This document shows, in pieces, positions 31,656 through 41,624 of a DNA stretch of 64,000 bases. The stretch's first letter is position 1. Every line of letters begins with the position of its first letter. Origin of the DNA: RUG563 sp045590215. GTDB lineage: Bacteria > Bacillota > Clostridia > Christensenellales > Aristaeellaceae. The DNA lies in NCBI GenBank assembly GCA_045590215.1, contig JAZNQO010000039.1, positions 1 to 64,000 of the forward strand. The letters are read 5' to 3'. Made by a program: the position numbers and the translations under genes. The notes below the pieces were generated by a model. That model was not told the origin of the DNA. It was given only the letters and a program-made list of their open reading frames with translations, and searched no databases.

Positions 31656-34082
31656 ATGAGCTACGGTTATTTCGATGATGCTCGCCGTGAGTTTATCATC
31701 ACCCGGCCGGACACCCCCAGCCCTTGGATCAACTATCTGGGCAGCGAAGATTTCTTCACCCTGATGAGCAACACCTCCGGCGGCTACACCTTCTATAAGG
31801 ACGCCCGCCTGCTGCGCCTCACCCGTTATCGCTACAATAACATCCCCAGCGATCTGGGCGGTCAGTATTTCTTCATCAAAGAAGGCGAAAACATCTGGGC
31901 TCCCGGCTGGATGCCCATGCAGACCAAGCTGGACAGCTATGAATGTGCTCATGGCCTTGGCTATACTCGGTTGACTTCTTCCCTGAACGGCTTGAAGGCC
32001 CAGCAAACGGCTTTTGTTCCCCGTGGCGAAAATGCGCTGGTGACCCAGCTGAAGCTGAAGAACGAAAGCAATGAAGAAAAGCAGGTTTCCGTGCATTCCT
32101 TCATCGAATTCTGCCTGTGGAATGCGCAGGACGACTCCACCAACTTCCAGCGTAACTATTCCACCGGCGAAGTGGAAGTGGAAGGCAGTGCCATCTATCA
32201 TAAGACCGAATATCGTGAACGCCGCAATCATTTTGCCGTTTATGCCGTGAATAAGCCCTTGGACGGCTTCGATACCGACCGGGCTACTTTCCTTGGCCCC
32301 TGGGGCGATCTGCAGATGCCCAAGCTCGTCAAGGAAGATATTGCTATGAACGAAATGGCCAGCGGCTGGTCTCCCATCGGCAGCCATTTCCTGAAGTATA
32401 CCTTGAAGGCCGGCGAAGAAGTGAGCATGATCTTCGTGCTGGGCTATTGCGAAAACAAGCGGGAAGAAAAGTTCATCGCCCATAACGTGATCAACAAGGC
32501 TCCTGCCTATGCCCTGCTCAAGAAATATGAGAAGGACGAGCAGTTTGAAGCAGCTCTGGCCGAGCTCAAAGCCTATTGGAACGGCCTGCTCTCCACCTAT
32601 CAGGTGAAATCTTCCGACGAGAAGATGGACCGCATGGTGAACATCTGGAACCAGTATCAGTGCATGGTCACCTTCTGCATGAGCCGCTCTGCTTCCTATT
32701 TTGAAAGCGGTATCGGCCGCGGCATGGGCTTCCGTGACTCCTCTCAGGACCTGATGGGCTTTGTGCACCTGATTCCCGATCGTGCCCGTCAGCGCATTCT
32801 GGACATCGCTGCCACCCAGAAGCCCGACGGCAGTGCTTACCACCAGTATCAGCCCCTCACCAAGCGTGGCAATTCCGATATCGGCTCCGGCTTCAATGAT
32901 GACCCCCTCTGGCTCATCTTCGGCACCGCTGCCTACATCAAGGAATCCGGCGATGTGAGCATCCTGAACGAAATGTGCGCCTTTGATAATGACGATTCTC
33001 TGGCTGCTCCTTTGTATGAGCATCTCCGCCGCTCTTTCCACTTTACCATGGAACATCTGGGCCCCCATAAGCTGCCTCTCATCGGCCGTGCGGACTGGAA
33101 CGACTGCCTGAACCTGAACTGCTTCTCTCTGGAACCCGGTGAAAGCTTCCAGACCGTGCAGAACTATGACAGTGGTGTGGCCGAATCCGTTTTCATTGCC
33201 GGTATGTTCGTGGCCGTCAGCGATGACTATGCCAAGCTCTCCGAGCTGGCCGGGCATCCCGAAGAAGCGGAAATCGCCGCCAAAGCCAAGGCCGAAATGG
33301 AACAGGCTGTCTTGAAAGACGGCTGGGACGGCGAATGGTTCCTGCGTGCTTATGACGCCTTCTCCAAGAAGGTGGGCAGCAACGAATGTGAAGAAGGCAA
33401 GATCTTCATCGAGCCGCAAGGCTTCTGCGTGATGGCAGGTATCGGTATCAAGGAAGGCTATGCCCAGAAGGCCATGGACAGCGTGCATAAGCATCTGCTT
33501 TCCAAGCACGGCATCGCCATCCTCACGCCTCCTTACACCGTCTATCATGAAGAACTGGGCGAAATCAGCTCCTATCCTCCCGGATACAAGGAAAACGGCG
33601 GCATCTTCTGCCATAACAATCCCTGGTGCGTCATTGCCAACACCGTGCTGGGTCATGGCAACGAAGCCTTTGATATCTACTGCCGCACTGCTCCTGCCTA
33701 TATCGAGGATCAGGAACTGCACCTCACCGAGCCCTATGTGTACAGCCAGATGGTGGCCGGTCCCTATGCGCCCCGTTCCGGTCAGGCCAAGAACTCCTGG
33801 CTCACCGGCACTGCCGCATGGACCTTCCACGCCATCTCCCAGGCCATTCTGGGCATCAAGCCCGATTATGACGGCCTGAAGATTGATCCCTGCCTGCCCG
33901 GCCACATCGAAAACGTGAAGATCACCCGTGTTTTCCGCGGCTGCACCTATGATGTGGAAATCGAAAACAAGGCTGGCGGCGAAGTGAAGAAGGTAACCTT
34001 GGAAGTGAACGGCCAGCCCTTCGAGGGTCAGGTTGTTCCGGCTTGCGGTGACAAGGTTTGCGTGAAGGCGATTGTGGAATAA
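31656..34082 (+). CDS. Cellobiose phosphorylase-type GH94 enzyme
   Basis: An 808-residue cytoplasmic phosphorylase, the usual length for cellobiose phosphorylase (about 811). It splits a beta-glucosyl disaccharide with phosphate, giving glucose 1-phosphate and saving ATP. The opening SYGYFDDARREFIITRPDTP, the catalytic-acid motif IGRADWNDCLNLN (Asp480) and the AYHQYQPLTKRG and PPGYKENGGIFCHNN segments match the cellobiose and chitobiose phosphorylase clade. Cellobiose is favoured by length and by the lichenase and gap genes in the window, but N,N'-diacetylchitobiose cannot be excluded by eye. Codons are strongly biased to C-ending triplets as in gap, indicating high expression. RBS GAGGAGGAACCAAC. 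Confidence 0.9.
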   Translation: MSYGYFDDARREFIITRPDTPSPWINYLGSEDFFTLMSNTSGGYTFYKDARLLRLTRYRYNNIPSDLGGQYFFIKEGENIWAPGWMPMQTKLDSYECAHGLGYTRLTSSLNGLKAQQTAFVPRGENALVTQLKLKNESNEEKQVSVHSFIEFCLWNAQDDSTNFQRNYSTGEVEVEGSAIYHKTEYRERRNHFAVYAVNKPLDGFDTDRATFLGPWGDLQMPKLVKEDIAMNEMASGWSPIGSHFLKYTLKAGEEVSMIFVLGYCENKREEKFIAHNVINKAPAYALLKKYEKDEQFEAALAELKAYWNGLLSTYQVKSSDEKMDRMVNIWNQYQCMVTFCMSRSASYFESGIGRGMGFRDSSQDLMGFVHLIPDRARQRILDIAATQKPDGSAYHQYQPLTKRGNSDIGSGFNDDPLWLIFGTAAYIKESGDVSILNEMCAFDNDDSLAAPLYEHLRRSFHFTMEHLGPHKLPLIGRADWNDCLNLNCFSLEPGESFQTVQNYDSGVAESVFIAGMFVAVSDDYAKLSELAGHPEEAEIAAKAKAEMEQAVLKDGWDGEWFLRAYDAFSKKVGSNECEEGKIFIEPQGFCVMAGIGIKEGYAQKAMDSVHKHLLSKHGIAILTPPYTVYHEELGEISSYPPGYKENGGIFCHNNPWCVIANTVLGHGNEAFDIYCRTAPAYIEDQELHLTEPYVYSQMVAGPYAPRSGQAKNSWLTGTAAWTFHAISQAILGIKPDYDGLKIDPCLPGHIENVKITRVFRGCTYDVEIENKAGGEVKKVTLEVNGQPFEGQVVPACGDKVCVKAIVE

Positions 34083-34119
34083 GCTGCTGAAACGAAATCG
34101 AAATTCATAGAACAAAACG

Positions 34120-34156
34120 GTGCTGCCTCCTGCATGCACAGGGGGCGGCACTTTTT
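34120..34156 (+). terminator. Terminator after the GH94 gene
   Basis: Stem GTGCTGCC...GGCGGCAC extended by CCTG/CAGG, followed by TTTTT. Confidence 0.9.
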
Positions 34157-34213
34157 CTATCTTCGGGTGGGCGAAAAAACGCACAGCGGGCAGAATTTGT
34201 CCCATTCGGGGGC

Positions 34214-34242
34214 TTGTCAAATGGTGGGAAACAGGATATAAT
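34214..34242 (+). promoter_or_regulatory. gap promoter
   Basis: TTGTCA (34214-34219), 17-bp spacer, consensus TATAAT (34237-34242), 63 bp before the start codon. Confidence 0.82.
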
Positions 34243-34305
34243 ACATTGAGGCAGGCTGGCAATGCAGCCGCCAACACATTGATTTACTTTAAGGAGGAGA
34301 TTCCT

Positions 34306-35334
34306 ATGGTGAAGGTTGCTATCAATGGTTTCGGTCGCATTGGCCGTCTTGCTTTCCGTCAGATGTTCGGTGCTGAAGGCTACGAAGTCGTGGCTATCAA
34401 CGACCTGACCAGCCCCAAGATGCTGGCTCATCTGCTGAAGTATGATACCGCTCAGGGTGCTTACTGCGGTGCCATCGGCGAAAACGTGCACACTGTGGAA
34501 GCTACCGACGATTCCATCATCGTTGACGGCAAGGAAATCAAGATCTATGCCGAAAAAGATGCTGCCAACTGCCCCTGGGGCAAGCTGGACGTGGACGTAG
34601 TTCTGGAATGCACCGGTTTCTACTGCTCCAAGGATAAGTCCATGGCTCACATCAACGCCGGTGCCAAGAAGGTTGTTATTTCCGCTCCCGCCGGTAACGA
34701 TCTGAAGACCATCGTGTTCTCCGTGAACGAAGATACTCTGACCGCTGACGATCAGATCATCTCCGCTGCTTCCTGCACCACCAACTGCCTGGCTCCCATG
34801 GCCAAGGCTCTGAATGATGCTTATCCCATCCAGAGCGGCATCATGACCACCGTGCATGCTTACACCGGCGACCAGATGATCCTGGATGGCCCCCATCGCA
34901 AGGGTGACCTGCGCCGTGCCCGTGCCGGTGCCCAGAACATCGTGCCCAACTCCACCGGTGCCGCCAAGGCCATCGGTCTGGTTATCCCTGAACTGAACGG
35001 CAAGCTGATCGGCTCTGCCCAGCGCGTTCCCGTTTGCACCGGTTCCACCACGCTGCTGGTTGCCGTTGTGAAGGGCGAAAACGTGACCAAGGAATCCGTC
35101 AACGCCGCTATGAAGGCCCAGGCTTCCGCTTCCTTCGGCTACAACACCGAAGAAATCGTGTCCTCTGACGTGATCGGCATGAAGTTCGGCTCCCTGTTCG
35201 ATGCCACCCAGACCATGGTTGCCAAGATCGCCGATGATACCTATCAGGTGCAGGTCGTGTCCTGGTACGACAACGAAAATTCCTACACCAGCCAGATGGT
35301 CCGCACCATCAAGTACTTCGCTGAACTGGCCTAA
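34306..35334 (+). CDS. gap: Glyceraldehyde-3-phosphate dehydrogenase
   Basis: A 342-residue glycolytic enzyme converting glyceraldehyde 3-phosphate to 1,3-bisphosphoglycerate with NAD. The Rossmann start KVAINGFGRIGRLAFRQM, the catalytic Cys157 in SAASCTTNCLAP and the VVSWYDNENSYTSQM end are canonical. The ATG at 34306 has a strong AAGGAGGAGATTCCT. Earlier in-frame codons precede the promoter. Codon bias indicates very high expression. Monocistronic. Confidence 0.98.
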   Translation: MVKVAINGFGRIGRLAFRQMFGAEGYEVVAINDLTSPKMLAHLLKYDTAQGAYCGAIGENVHTVEATDDSIIVDGKEIKIYAEKDAANCPWGKLDVDVVLECTGFYCSKDKSMAHINAGAKKVVISAPAGNDLKTIVFSVNEDTLTADDQIISAASCTTNCLAPMAKALNDAYPIQSGIMTTVHAYTGDQMILDGPHRKGDLRRARAGAQNIVPNSTGAAKAIGLVIPELNGKLIGSAQRVPVCTGSTTLLVAVVKGENVTKESVNAAMKAQASASFGYNTEEIVSSDVIGMKFGSLFDATQTMVAKIADDTYQVQVVSWYDNENSYTSQMVRTIKYFAELA

Positions 35335-35350
35335 TCGAAACCGTATTTAC

Positions 35351-35383
35351 AGCCATCCATTGGAAACAATGGATGGCTTTTTT
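35351..35383 (+). terminator. gap terminator
   Basis: Perfect 11-bp stem AGCCATCCATT / AATGGATGGCT followed by TTTTT. Confidence 0.94.
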
Positions 35384-35444
35384 ATACAAAAACTCCCCCT
35401 TTTCATCCTTTGCAGGGAAAAGGGGGAGATGTTTTTGACAGGAT

Positions 35445-36326
35445 TTATCGGCTGCGCTCCAACATCCAGACGTGACCGTCTGTTGTCAGTTTCATCATGC
35501 CCAGATGAGTGTGGTGATAGGGGATTTTCAGATCTTTCAGCTGGGGGATAAAGCCAGCGGTGGCAGGATAACTGGTGATGATCACCATTTCTGGATCCAC
35601 TGCATTCAAGAAGACCGGTTGTACCGGGTTATAGCCGTGATGAGGTGCCTTCATGATGTCTGCTTTCAAGGCATCCGGCACATTGGCAGCAAACAGCCGC
35701 TGGGCATCCATCTGAATATCGGCGGTAAAGAGGATGCTGCGCTCGCCGAAAGTTACTTTCAGCATTGCGGAAGCATTATTTCCAGTGAGGTTTTCTTCGG
35801 GCCGTTGCATGATGGTGATATCCACATCACCAAAAGGAATTTTCTCGCCGTCCGTAGCATAGCGGAATGGAAGCTCCAGTTCGTGCAGGGCAGTGTATAT
35901 TTTGGCGGCGGGGATATCGTTATAACGGTAGTCTTCGGGGAATGTATGGATGAATTCGCTTGGACGGATTTTGGCAAATATATGCTGCATGCCGTACATA
36001 TGATCCGAATGGGGATGGGAAAGGAAGCCATAGGTCAATTCTTCCACGCCCAGCTTGGTCAGCAGGGCATCCACCTGTTGCCATTGATTTCCTGCGCAGT
36101 CCAGCAGCATTGTGTAATCGCCGTAGCGGATGAAATTGGCATCCACATCGTAAATTTCTGGGAAATAAATTTCCAACAGCTTGGCATCTTCCGGGAAAGC
36201 AAAGTCGTCCTCGGGATTTTTGATTTTGTTGTGAATGATTACTTCTTCTGCATTTGTAATGGGCAAAAAAGACAGAAATAACATAAGAACCATCAGAAAG
36301 ACGGTGATTTTTGTACGGCGATTCAT
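35445..36326 (-). CDS. Secreted metallo-beta-lactamase-fold hydrolase (ComEC C-domain-like)
   Basis: A 293-residue exported protein. The signal peptide is RRTKITVFLMVLMLFLSFLP. The metal motif GFLSHPHSDHMYGMQHIF (His-x-His-x-Asp-His) and later KAPHHGYNPVQPVFLNAVDP match the nuclease-like domain found at the end of ComEC and in stand-alone extracellular homologues. It may cut DNA or another phosphodiester outside the cell, but the substrate is not proven. The ATG at 36326 was chosen because AGAGGAAG lies at good spacing. Earlier ATGs up to 36362 lack a ribosome-binding site. It is transcribed divergently from the pectate lyase. Confidence 0.85.
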   Translation of the reverse strand: MNRRTKITVFLMVLMLFLSFLPITNAEEVIIHNKIKNPEDDFAFPEDAKLLEIYFPEIYDVDANFIRYGDYTMLLDCAGNQWQQVDALLTKLGVEELTYGFLSHPHSDHMYGMQHIFAKIRPSEFIHTFPEDYRYNDIPAAKIYTALHELELPFRYATDGEKIPFGDVDITIMQRPEENLTGNNASAMLKVTFGERSILFTADIQMDAQRLFAANVPDALKADIMKAPHHGYNPVQPVFLNAVDPEMVIITSYPATAGFIPQLKDLKIPYHHTHLGMMKLTTDGHVWMLERSR

Positions 36327-36360
36327 GGACATCTTCCTCTCGTGAAACATTTGTTGCTTC

Positions 36361-36390
36361 ATTATACAGGGCGCATTTGTTGATTGTCAA
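36361..36390 (-). promoter_or_regulatory. Promoter of the MBL-fold gene
   Basis: On the minus strand TTGACA (36390-36385), 18-bp spacer, TATAAT (36366-36361), both boxes perfect consensus. Confidence 0.82.
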
Positions 36391-36422
36391 TAGCCGGGGC
36401 AGGGTTTTCCGGCAGGAAAGTG

Positions 36423-36451
36423 TTGTGTTCTCGGGCGGTTCGTGGTATCAT
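36423..36451 (+). promoter_or_regulatory. Promoter of the pectate lyase gene
   Basis: TTGTGT (36423-36428), 17-bp spacer, TATCAT (36446-36451), leaving a leader of about 70 nt. The divergent MBL promoter begins 33 bp away. Confidence 0.6.
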
Positions 36452-36529
36452 TTCAGTGACAAAGAAAAGACAAAAATATACGATTTCGCAGCGTGGACAC
36501 GAAAAATCAATGAAGGACAGGTGTTTTTT

Positions 36530-39500
36530 ATGAAGCGAAAGATGGGGCGGTTTGTGATTTTGGGAAGCCTGATGCTTGCTTTGTTGCTGTTGTTTGCAGG
36601 GGCAGGTGCAGAAGAAAAGGCGTATGTATTGGATGCCACGGCGGATTTGACAGCCATGGAGCAAGGGGAAAGAAACAACGGCGATACGGAAATGGTGAAG
36701 GATTATTTCACTATCATGTACAGCCAGAAAAACAAGATAGACGGCAGCAACAAGAAATTTGACGATGGCTATACGGCCACCCAGCGGCTGAACTTCGGCG
36801 GCAAAACCCAGCCGGGCAGCGGCATGATCAATTCCGTGCGGTTTACCACGGAAGGCAGTGCTCAGGTGAAGTTCTGGTGGGTTTCCGGCGGTGACGGGCG
36901 GCAGTTTGCCCTGTATGATGCCGAGGGGGACATGTTGCAGCAGACGAGGGTGGATTCCATCAAGAATTCGCTGTATATTTCCCAGTTTGATGTGCCAGAT
37001 GCAGGCACTTATTACCTTGGCGTGCCGCAGGGCAGCAATTATCTGTTCAAATTGCAGGTGACGGAAATCCCTGCCGAGCAGGAGAAAGCCCCCCGGGCGG
37101 ATTGGGCGCAGGTAAACGGCCCGGAAATTCTTGCGGTGCAGGATCTGGGTGATGGAACGTTGCAGGTGCAGGTGACAGGCACGGTGGGCTATGACGGCGC
37201 AGACGGCGTGACGGTGTTTGTGCTGGATGCGAAAGGCAAGGAAGTGGCCAGCCGTTCTTCCTTAGCGGAAAAAGATGCGCACACGATAGCGTTTGTGCTG
37301 CCGTCTTCCGGGGAATACACCTGCCGGGCGGTACTTTACCGGGAAAATGAAGCGGACAAGCAGGCGGAATACACAGGCGCAATGACTTTCCGGCTGCCCC
37401 TTGGGGTGCCGGTCATCAGTGGTGTGGCCAGCCTTGGCGGTGGCAGCGTGGAGGTCACATGGACGCAGGTGCCGGAAGCGGATTACTATGAAGTGTATGC
37501 GGATGGCGTGCCGGCAAAGACGGTCAGGAAGACAGCGGCGGCCGTATCGGGGCTGACGATGGAGGAGACACATGCTTTCACGGTGCGTGCTTTGCGGGGC
37601 GAGGAAAAGGGCGAAATGAGCCAGCCTTTCTCCGCCGTGGCAACGAAGGACGCCCAGCAGGCGTGGTTTTTCACTGTCTTTGGCCCGTCCACGAATGAAA
37701 AAGATAACGGCTATATCGGCAGCCTGAACGAAGACGGCTTCGTGACCGTGTATTCGGAAAACGGCAAGGGCAAAATTCAGCCCAATGCCGATGATGGCGT
37801 GGCGTTCTACTACACCAAAATCCCCACCAGCCAGAACTTCACCCTGCGGGCGAAAGTGCATGTGGACAACTGGGATTATTCCAACGGGCAGGAAGGCTTC
37901 GGCCTGATGGCGATGGACAGCGTGCCGCCCATGGGCACGGAAAGCTTCTTCACCAATCAGCTGATGGCTGTAGCTACCAAGATTGAGTACTATTGGCAGG
38001 GCGGCAAGGTGAGCGAATCCGGCACCAAATACACCATGCGGTTGGGGCTGGGCGTGTTGGAAAAGTTGGGTCATGCACCGGGCAGCACCACGCCTGTCTT
38101 CGGGCGCATTTACACCTTGGAAAACGCAGCAGCCCGGATGCCGCAGGAAGGGGTCACGAATTACAACATCATCGGTAATAATACCAACCGGGAAACCTTG
38201 GACAAAACTGCCTATACGCTGGAAGAAAAGACGGATTTTGTGCTGGAAATCCAAAAGAACAATACCGGCTATTTCGTGACCTATTATGACGAAAACGGCA
38301 AGATCATCGGCCAGCATAAAAACTACGACACGCAGGCATTGAGCGTGATGGACGCCGATTATATCTATGCCGGGTTCTTTGCTGCCCGGCGAGCCAGAGC
38401 CACCTTTTCGGATGTGGAATTTGTGACCATTGACCCCTTGGAGGATGCGGCTGCGGAGGAACGCCCCGTGGAAGAAGTGCAGCCCACCTTCACCATCGTT
38501 TCGGCGGCTACCAGCGGCAAGCAGGATTATGTGCTTTCCTGCGTTTCCAATGTGAAGGGCAGTGTCAATGTTTCGATTCAGGGGGAAAAGGTGCTGGAAG
38601 GGCAGCCTCTTTTGCCGGAAATCCGCAATGATTATCTCCTTACATTGCCCAGAGCCGGGGAAACGCTGATGGAAGTGAAGTTTACCCCGGATAAAGAGCA
38701 GGACTTGGGCGAGGACCGGGTGCTGAAATCCGTCCGTTCCACCACGGTAGAGCATGCGGTGGTTTACACCAACGCCTATGCTGCTCTGGAAACCATCTAT
38801 GTGTCTCCGAGCGGCACATCAAGCGGAAAGGGCACCAAGGAATCGCCCTTGAACGTGCAGACGGCGGTGAATTACGCCCAGTCGGGGCAGACCATCCTGC
38901 TGGCCGGCGGCACCTATAACTTCGTGGAGCCGCTGCGGATTCCCCATGGCATTGACGGTACGGCGGACGCTCCCATCCGCATGATGGTGGACCCGATGGC
39001 GGAGAGCCGCCCGGTGCTGGATTTCAAGGGCCTGACAGCCGGCGTGATCCACGGCGGCGATTATTGGCATTTTTTCGGTTTTGACGTGACCAATACCCGG
39101 AACGGGCAGAAGGGCTTTCAGGTTTCGGGGCATTATAACACGCTGGAAAGAATCGACGCCTATCATAACGGCAATACGGGCATCCAGATCAGCCGCTATG
39201 CCGGAACGGATCCCGTGTCCGAATGGCCCAGCCATAATTTGATTCTCAATTGCACTTCCTATGGCAATGCGGATGCCGGGTATGAGGATGCGGACGGTTT
39301 TGCGGCCAAGCTCACCTGCGGCGAAGGGAACGTTTTCCGGGGCTGCATCGCCCATCATAATGCCGACGACGGCTATGACCTGTATGCCAAAATTGAAACG
39401 GGTCCCATCGGCAAGGTGCGTATCGAAAGCAGCGTGGCCTATGCCAACGGCTTCTTGGAGGACGGCTCCGAGGGCGGCAACGGCAACGGCTTCAAGATGG

Positions 39501-39937
39501 GCGGCTCCAATATTCCCGGCGGTCATCAACTGATAGACAGCTATGCTTTCTTCAACAAGAGTAAGGGAATTGATTCCAATTCCTGCCCGGATATGGTGGC
39601 GGAAAACTGCGTCAGCTATAACAACCTGCGCTATAACGTGGCGTTTTACACCAATATCCAGCAGGACACGGCCTATCGTGCCCAGGGGCTTGTTTCCTTC
39701 AAGGATGATACCATCCCGGGGGGCGATGCTTCGGAAGGGGATCATTTCAAGCCCAAGGGGGCGCAAAACCCTGCTGATTACCTGAACGACAGCTGCTATT
39801 ATTGGACGGGAACGGAAGCCCGGAACGCAAGCGGCGAAACCGTGACGGAGGACTTCTTTGAATCCCTCACCTTTACCGGGGCGGATCGCCTGCCGGACGG
39901 TAGTATTGACCTGCACGGCTTCCTGCAAAGAAAGTGA
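36530..39937 (+). CDS. Large secreted pectate lyase (PL9-type) with FN3 domain
   Basis: A 1135-residue extracellular enzyme. Signal peptide about 1-25, an N-terminal region to about 250 with a beta-rich LYISQFDVPDAGTYYLGVPQ module, a fibronectin III-like domain at about 292-375 (PEADYYEVYADG), a large beta-sandwich-like region at about 380-720, and a C-terminal right-handed beta helix from about 755. The last begins IYVSPSGTSSGKGTKESPL and contains FFGFDVTNTRNGQKGF, DADGFAAKLTCGEGN and DDGYDLYAK, the calcium-binding and catalytic-Lys region of family PL9. It should cleave polygalacturonate by beta-elimination. No cell-wall anchor is visible at the C-terminus. I chose ATG 36530 because it starts a perfect signal peptide. 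RBS AAGGACAGG is weak and 13 bp away. Confidence 0.88.
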   Translation: MKRKMGRFVILGSLMLALLLLFAGAGAEEKAYVLDATADLTAMEQGERNNGDTEMVKDYFTIMYSQKNKIDGSNKKFDDGYTATQRLNFGGKTQPGSGMINSVRFTTEGSAQVKFWWVSGGDGRQFALYDAEGDMLQQTRVDSIKNSLYISQFDVPDAGTYYLGVPQGSNYLFKLQVTEIPAEQEKAPRADWAQVNGPEILAVQDLGDGTLQVQVTGTVGYDGADGVTVFVLDAKGKEVASRSSLAEKDAHTIAFVLPSSGEYTCRAVLYRENEADKQAEYTGAMTFRLPLGVPVISGVASLGGGSVEVTWTQVPEADYYEVYADGVPAKTVRKTAAAVSGLTMEETHAFTVRALRGEEKGEMSQPFSAVATKDAQQAWFFTVFGPSTNEKDNGYIGSLNEDGFVTVYSENGKGKIQPNADDGVAFYYTKIPTSQNFTLRAKVHVDNWDYSNGQEGFGLMAMDSVPPMGTESFFTNQLMAVATKIEYYWQGGKVSESGTKYTMRLGLGVLEKLGHAPGSTTPVFGRIYTLENAAARMPQEGVTNYNIIGNNTNRETLDKTAYTLEEKTDFVLEIQKNNTGYFVTYYDENGKIIGQHKNYDTQALSVMDADYIYAGFFAARRARATFSDVEFVTIDPLEDAAAEERPVEEVQPTFTIVSAATSGKQDYVLSCVSNVKGSVNVSIQGEKVLEGQPLLPEIRNDYLLTLPRAGETLMEVKFTPDKEQDLGEDRVLKSVRSTTVEHAVVYTNAYAALETIYVSPSGTSSGKGTKESPLNVQTAVNYAQSGQTILLAGGTYNFVEPLRIPHGIDGTADAPIRMMVDPMAESRPVLDFKGLTAGVIHGGDYWHFFGFDVTNTRNGQKGFQVSGHYNTLERIDAYHNGNTGIQISRYAGTDPVSEWPSHNLILNCTSYGNADAGYEDADGFAAKLTCGEGNVFRGCIAHHNADDGYDLYAKIETGPIGKVRIESSVAYANGFLEDGSEGGNGNGFKMGGSNIPGGHQLIDSYAFFNKSKGIDSNSCPDMVAENCVSYNNLRYNVAFYTNIQQDTAYRAQGLVSFKDDTIPGGDASEGDHFKPKGAQNPADYLNDSCYYWTGTEARNASGETVTEDFFESLTFTGADRLPDGSIDLHGFLQRK

Positions 39938-39947
39938 ACCTTTATAA

Positions 39948-39977
39948 AGCCTCTGTTCAAAAACCAGAGGCTTTTTT
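39948..39977 (+). terminator. Terminator of the pectate lyase gene
   Basis: Perfect 8-bp stem AGCCTCTG / CAGAGGCT followed by TTTTT. Confidence 0.92.
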
Positions 39978-40022
39978 ATGTACAAAAAACTGTCAAAAAA
40001 TGTTTTTCTCTTGATGTTTTCA

Positions 40023-40051
40023 TTGATAAATAGGCAAGGGGATGATATAAT
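40023..40051 (+). promoter_or_regulatory. Promoter of the surface-glycan operon
   Basis: TTGATA (40023-40028), 17-bp spacer, consensus TATAAT (40046-40051). Confidence 0.8.
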
Positions 40052-40097
40052 AAACTGTATATGTATGCAGACGCGAAGTTTACCTTGAAAGGGATGG

Positions 40098-41618
40098 ATG
40101 CGCATGGCACGGAAAAGACAGGCAGAAGCAAGTGCCCTCCAATTGATGTGGGAAAAGGCGTTGATGATCGGGGCAGGGGTTGTGATTTTCTTTCATATGT
40201 GGTTCACTTTTGCCCGGCATTTTTTTGCTCCGGAAAATAATTTTGCCTATTCGGAACTTGCTAAAGCCCTGCTGAAAGTAGATAAATGGCTGGGGTTTGT
40301 GCTGTTTTTGGCGGTGGTTGGGTATTTGGCCGTGACGGTGCTTTGCTATCCGCAAACGTGGCATCGGGTGAAGGCCTTTTTCCGCAGGCTGCGGTGCCGG
40401 GAAATGGGGATGCTGCTTTTTGTGGTGGCCTATTATGTGGTGGGCTGCATGGTGCATACCGGTCGATATACCAATATTTTCCGTGCCAATGATATGCTTT
40501 TGTTTGATACGGTGTTGTGCATGCTGCTGATGGTGCCGCTTTCTGTGGTGTTGGGGAAGGAAAAGGGCAAGAAGCTGGTGGACGCCGTGCTGCATGGCGT
40601 GATGCTCTTTTCCACAGCCTTTGTCTGCTGGGCTCTTTGGCATTTGTTCTCCCTCAAGCCTGTCGATTTGCCAAACGGCCTGCAAAGCGGCATGATGGCG
40701 TCTTATTCCTTCTATCCCGGCGTGAACCAGAATATCGGGGCGGCTATCGGCGTTACGATGGCGATGATTTGCCTGTATATGGTGGCCACGCAAGGGAAAA
40801 TTCTGAAAATTGTTTATGGCGTTTTTCTGGTGCCCCATGTATTTGCGGTGCTGATGACCAACTCCCGTGGCAGCTATCTGGCCTTGCTTGTTGCCTTTGC
40901 GCTGGTGGGCTTTGGCTGTGTGTGGAATCTGATGGGGAAAAAGGTGTTGGCTCTGCGAATTGCCGGTAGCGTGATGGCGGCGGTTGTTTGCGGCGTGGCC
41001 TTTTCCTTTGTGCGCAGCGGCGCATTCCGGCTGTTTGAAGGGGTAACGCATTTCGGTGAGCTGCTGCACCCTGCTTCAGCCGGTACGGCAGAGGCAGCGG
41101 CGTCCTATGGCGATGCGGCGGCGGCGTCCGTCCGGGATATCGAAATGGATGCGGCTCGGCTGAGGATATGGAAAGCGGCGTTGAAACATATGGTTTCCTC
41201 CCCCTACACCTTCTTCTTTGGCACTCCCAGCAGCCTGATTCCGGAAGCCATCAACGAAACGCTGATTCAGCTGCAGGGAAGGGGCGGCATGTATGCCCAT
41301 GCCCATAACGCCATTTTGCAGACGGGCCTGATACTGGGCGTGCCCGGCATGCTGGGGGTTGTGGCGTTTCTTGTGATGATGCTTGTGCGGTGCATTCGGG
41401 TGGTATTCGGCCGGGCACAGCAGGCGTTGCAGGGCGGATGGATATTGCCCGTTATGCTGGCGGCGGTACTGGTTGTGAATATGTTTGAGGCGTTTTTACT
41501 GTTCTATTACGCCGTGATTGCCTGCCTGTTTTTTCTCATTTGCGGCCTTGTGATTGCCGTGGATCAGGATACGCAGCTGCAGGCAGCAGCGAGCAGGAAT
41601 AATCGTCGGAAGGGTTGA
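40098..41618 (+). CDS. O-antigen ligase/polymerase-like membrane protein
   Basis: A 506-residue integral membrane protein with about ten to twelve hydrophobic helices and one large outside loop (about 320-410). The loop-proximal motif AHNAILQTGLILGVPGMLGV is the Wzy_C/WaaL signature (His-Asn...Gly-x-x-Gly). Such proteins polymerise or ligate lipid-linked glycans. Gram-positive relatives act in teichoic-acid-like or exopolysaccharide assembly. An ATG two codons later (40104) has a better spacing to AAAGGG. First gene of a three-gene operon with two membrane glycosyltransferase-like proteins. Confidence 0.82.
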   Translation: MRMARKRQAEASALQLMWEKALMIGAGVVIFFHMWFTFARHFFAPENNFAYSELAKALLKVDKWLGFVLFLAVVGYLAVTVLCYPQTWHRVKAFFRRLRCREMGMLLFVVAYYVVGCMVHTGRYTNIFRANDMLLFDTVLCMLLMVPLSVVLGKEKGKKLVDAVLHGVMLFSTAFVCWALWHLFSLKPVDLPNGLQSGMMASYSFYPGVNQNIGAAIGVTMAMICLYMVATQGKILKIVYGVFLVPHVFAVLMTNSRGSYLALLVAFALVGFGCVWNLMGKKVLALRIAGSVMAAVVCGVAFSFVRSGAFRLFEGVTHFGELLHPASAGTAEAAASYGDAAAASVRDIEMDAARLRIWKAALKHMVSSPYTFFFGTPSSLIPEAINETLIQLQGRGGMYAHAHNAILQTGLILGVPGMLGVVAFLVMMLVRCIRVVFGRAQQALQGGWILPVMLAAVLVVNMFEAFLLFYYAVIACLFFLICGLVIAVDQDTQLQAAASRNNRRKG

Positions 41619-41624
41619 GGATTG

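Noticed and set aside
31575..34277. A 900-codon minus-strand open frame opposite the GH94 gene.
   Set aside because: It arises from the strong third-position C bias of the highly expressed phosphorylase gene. No protein family is recognisable.
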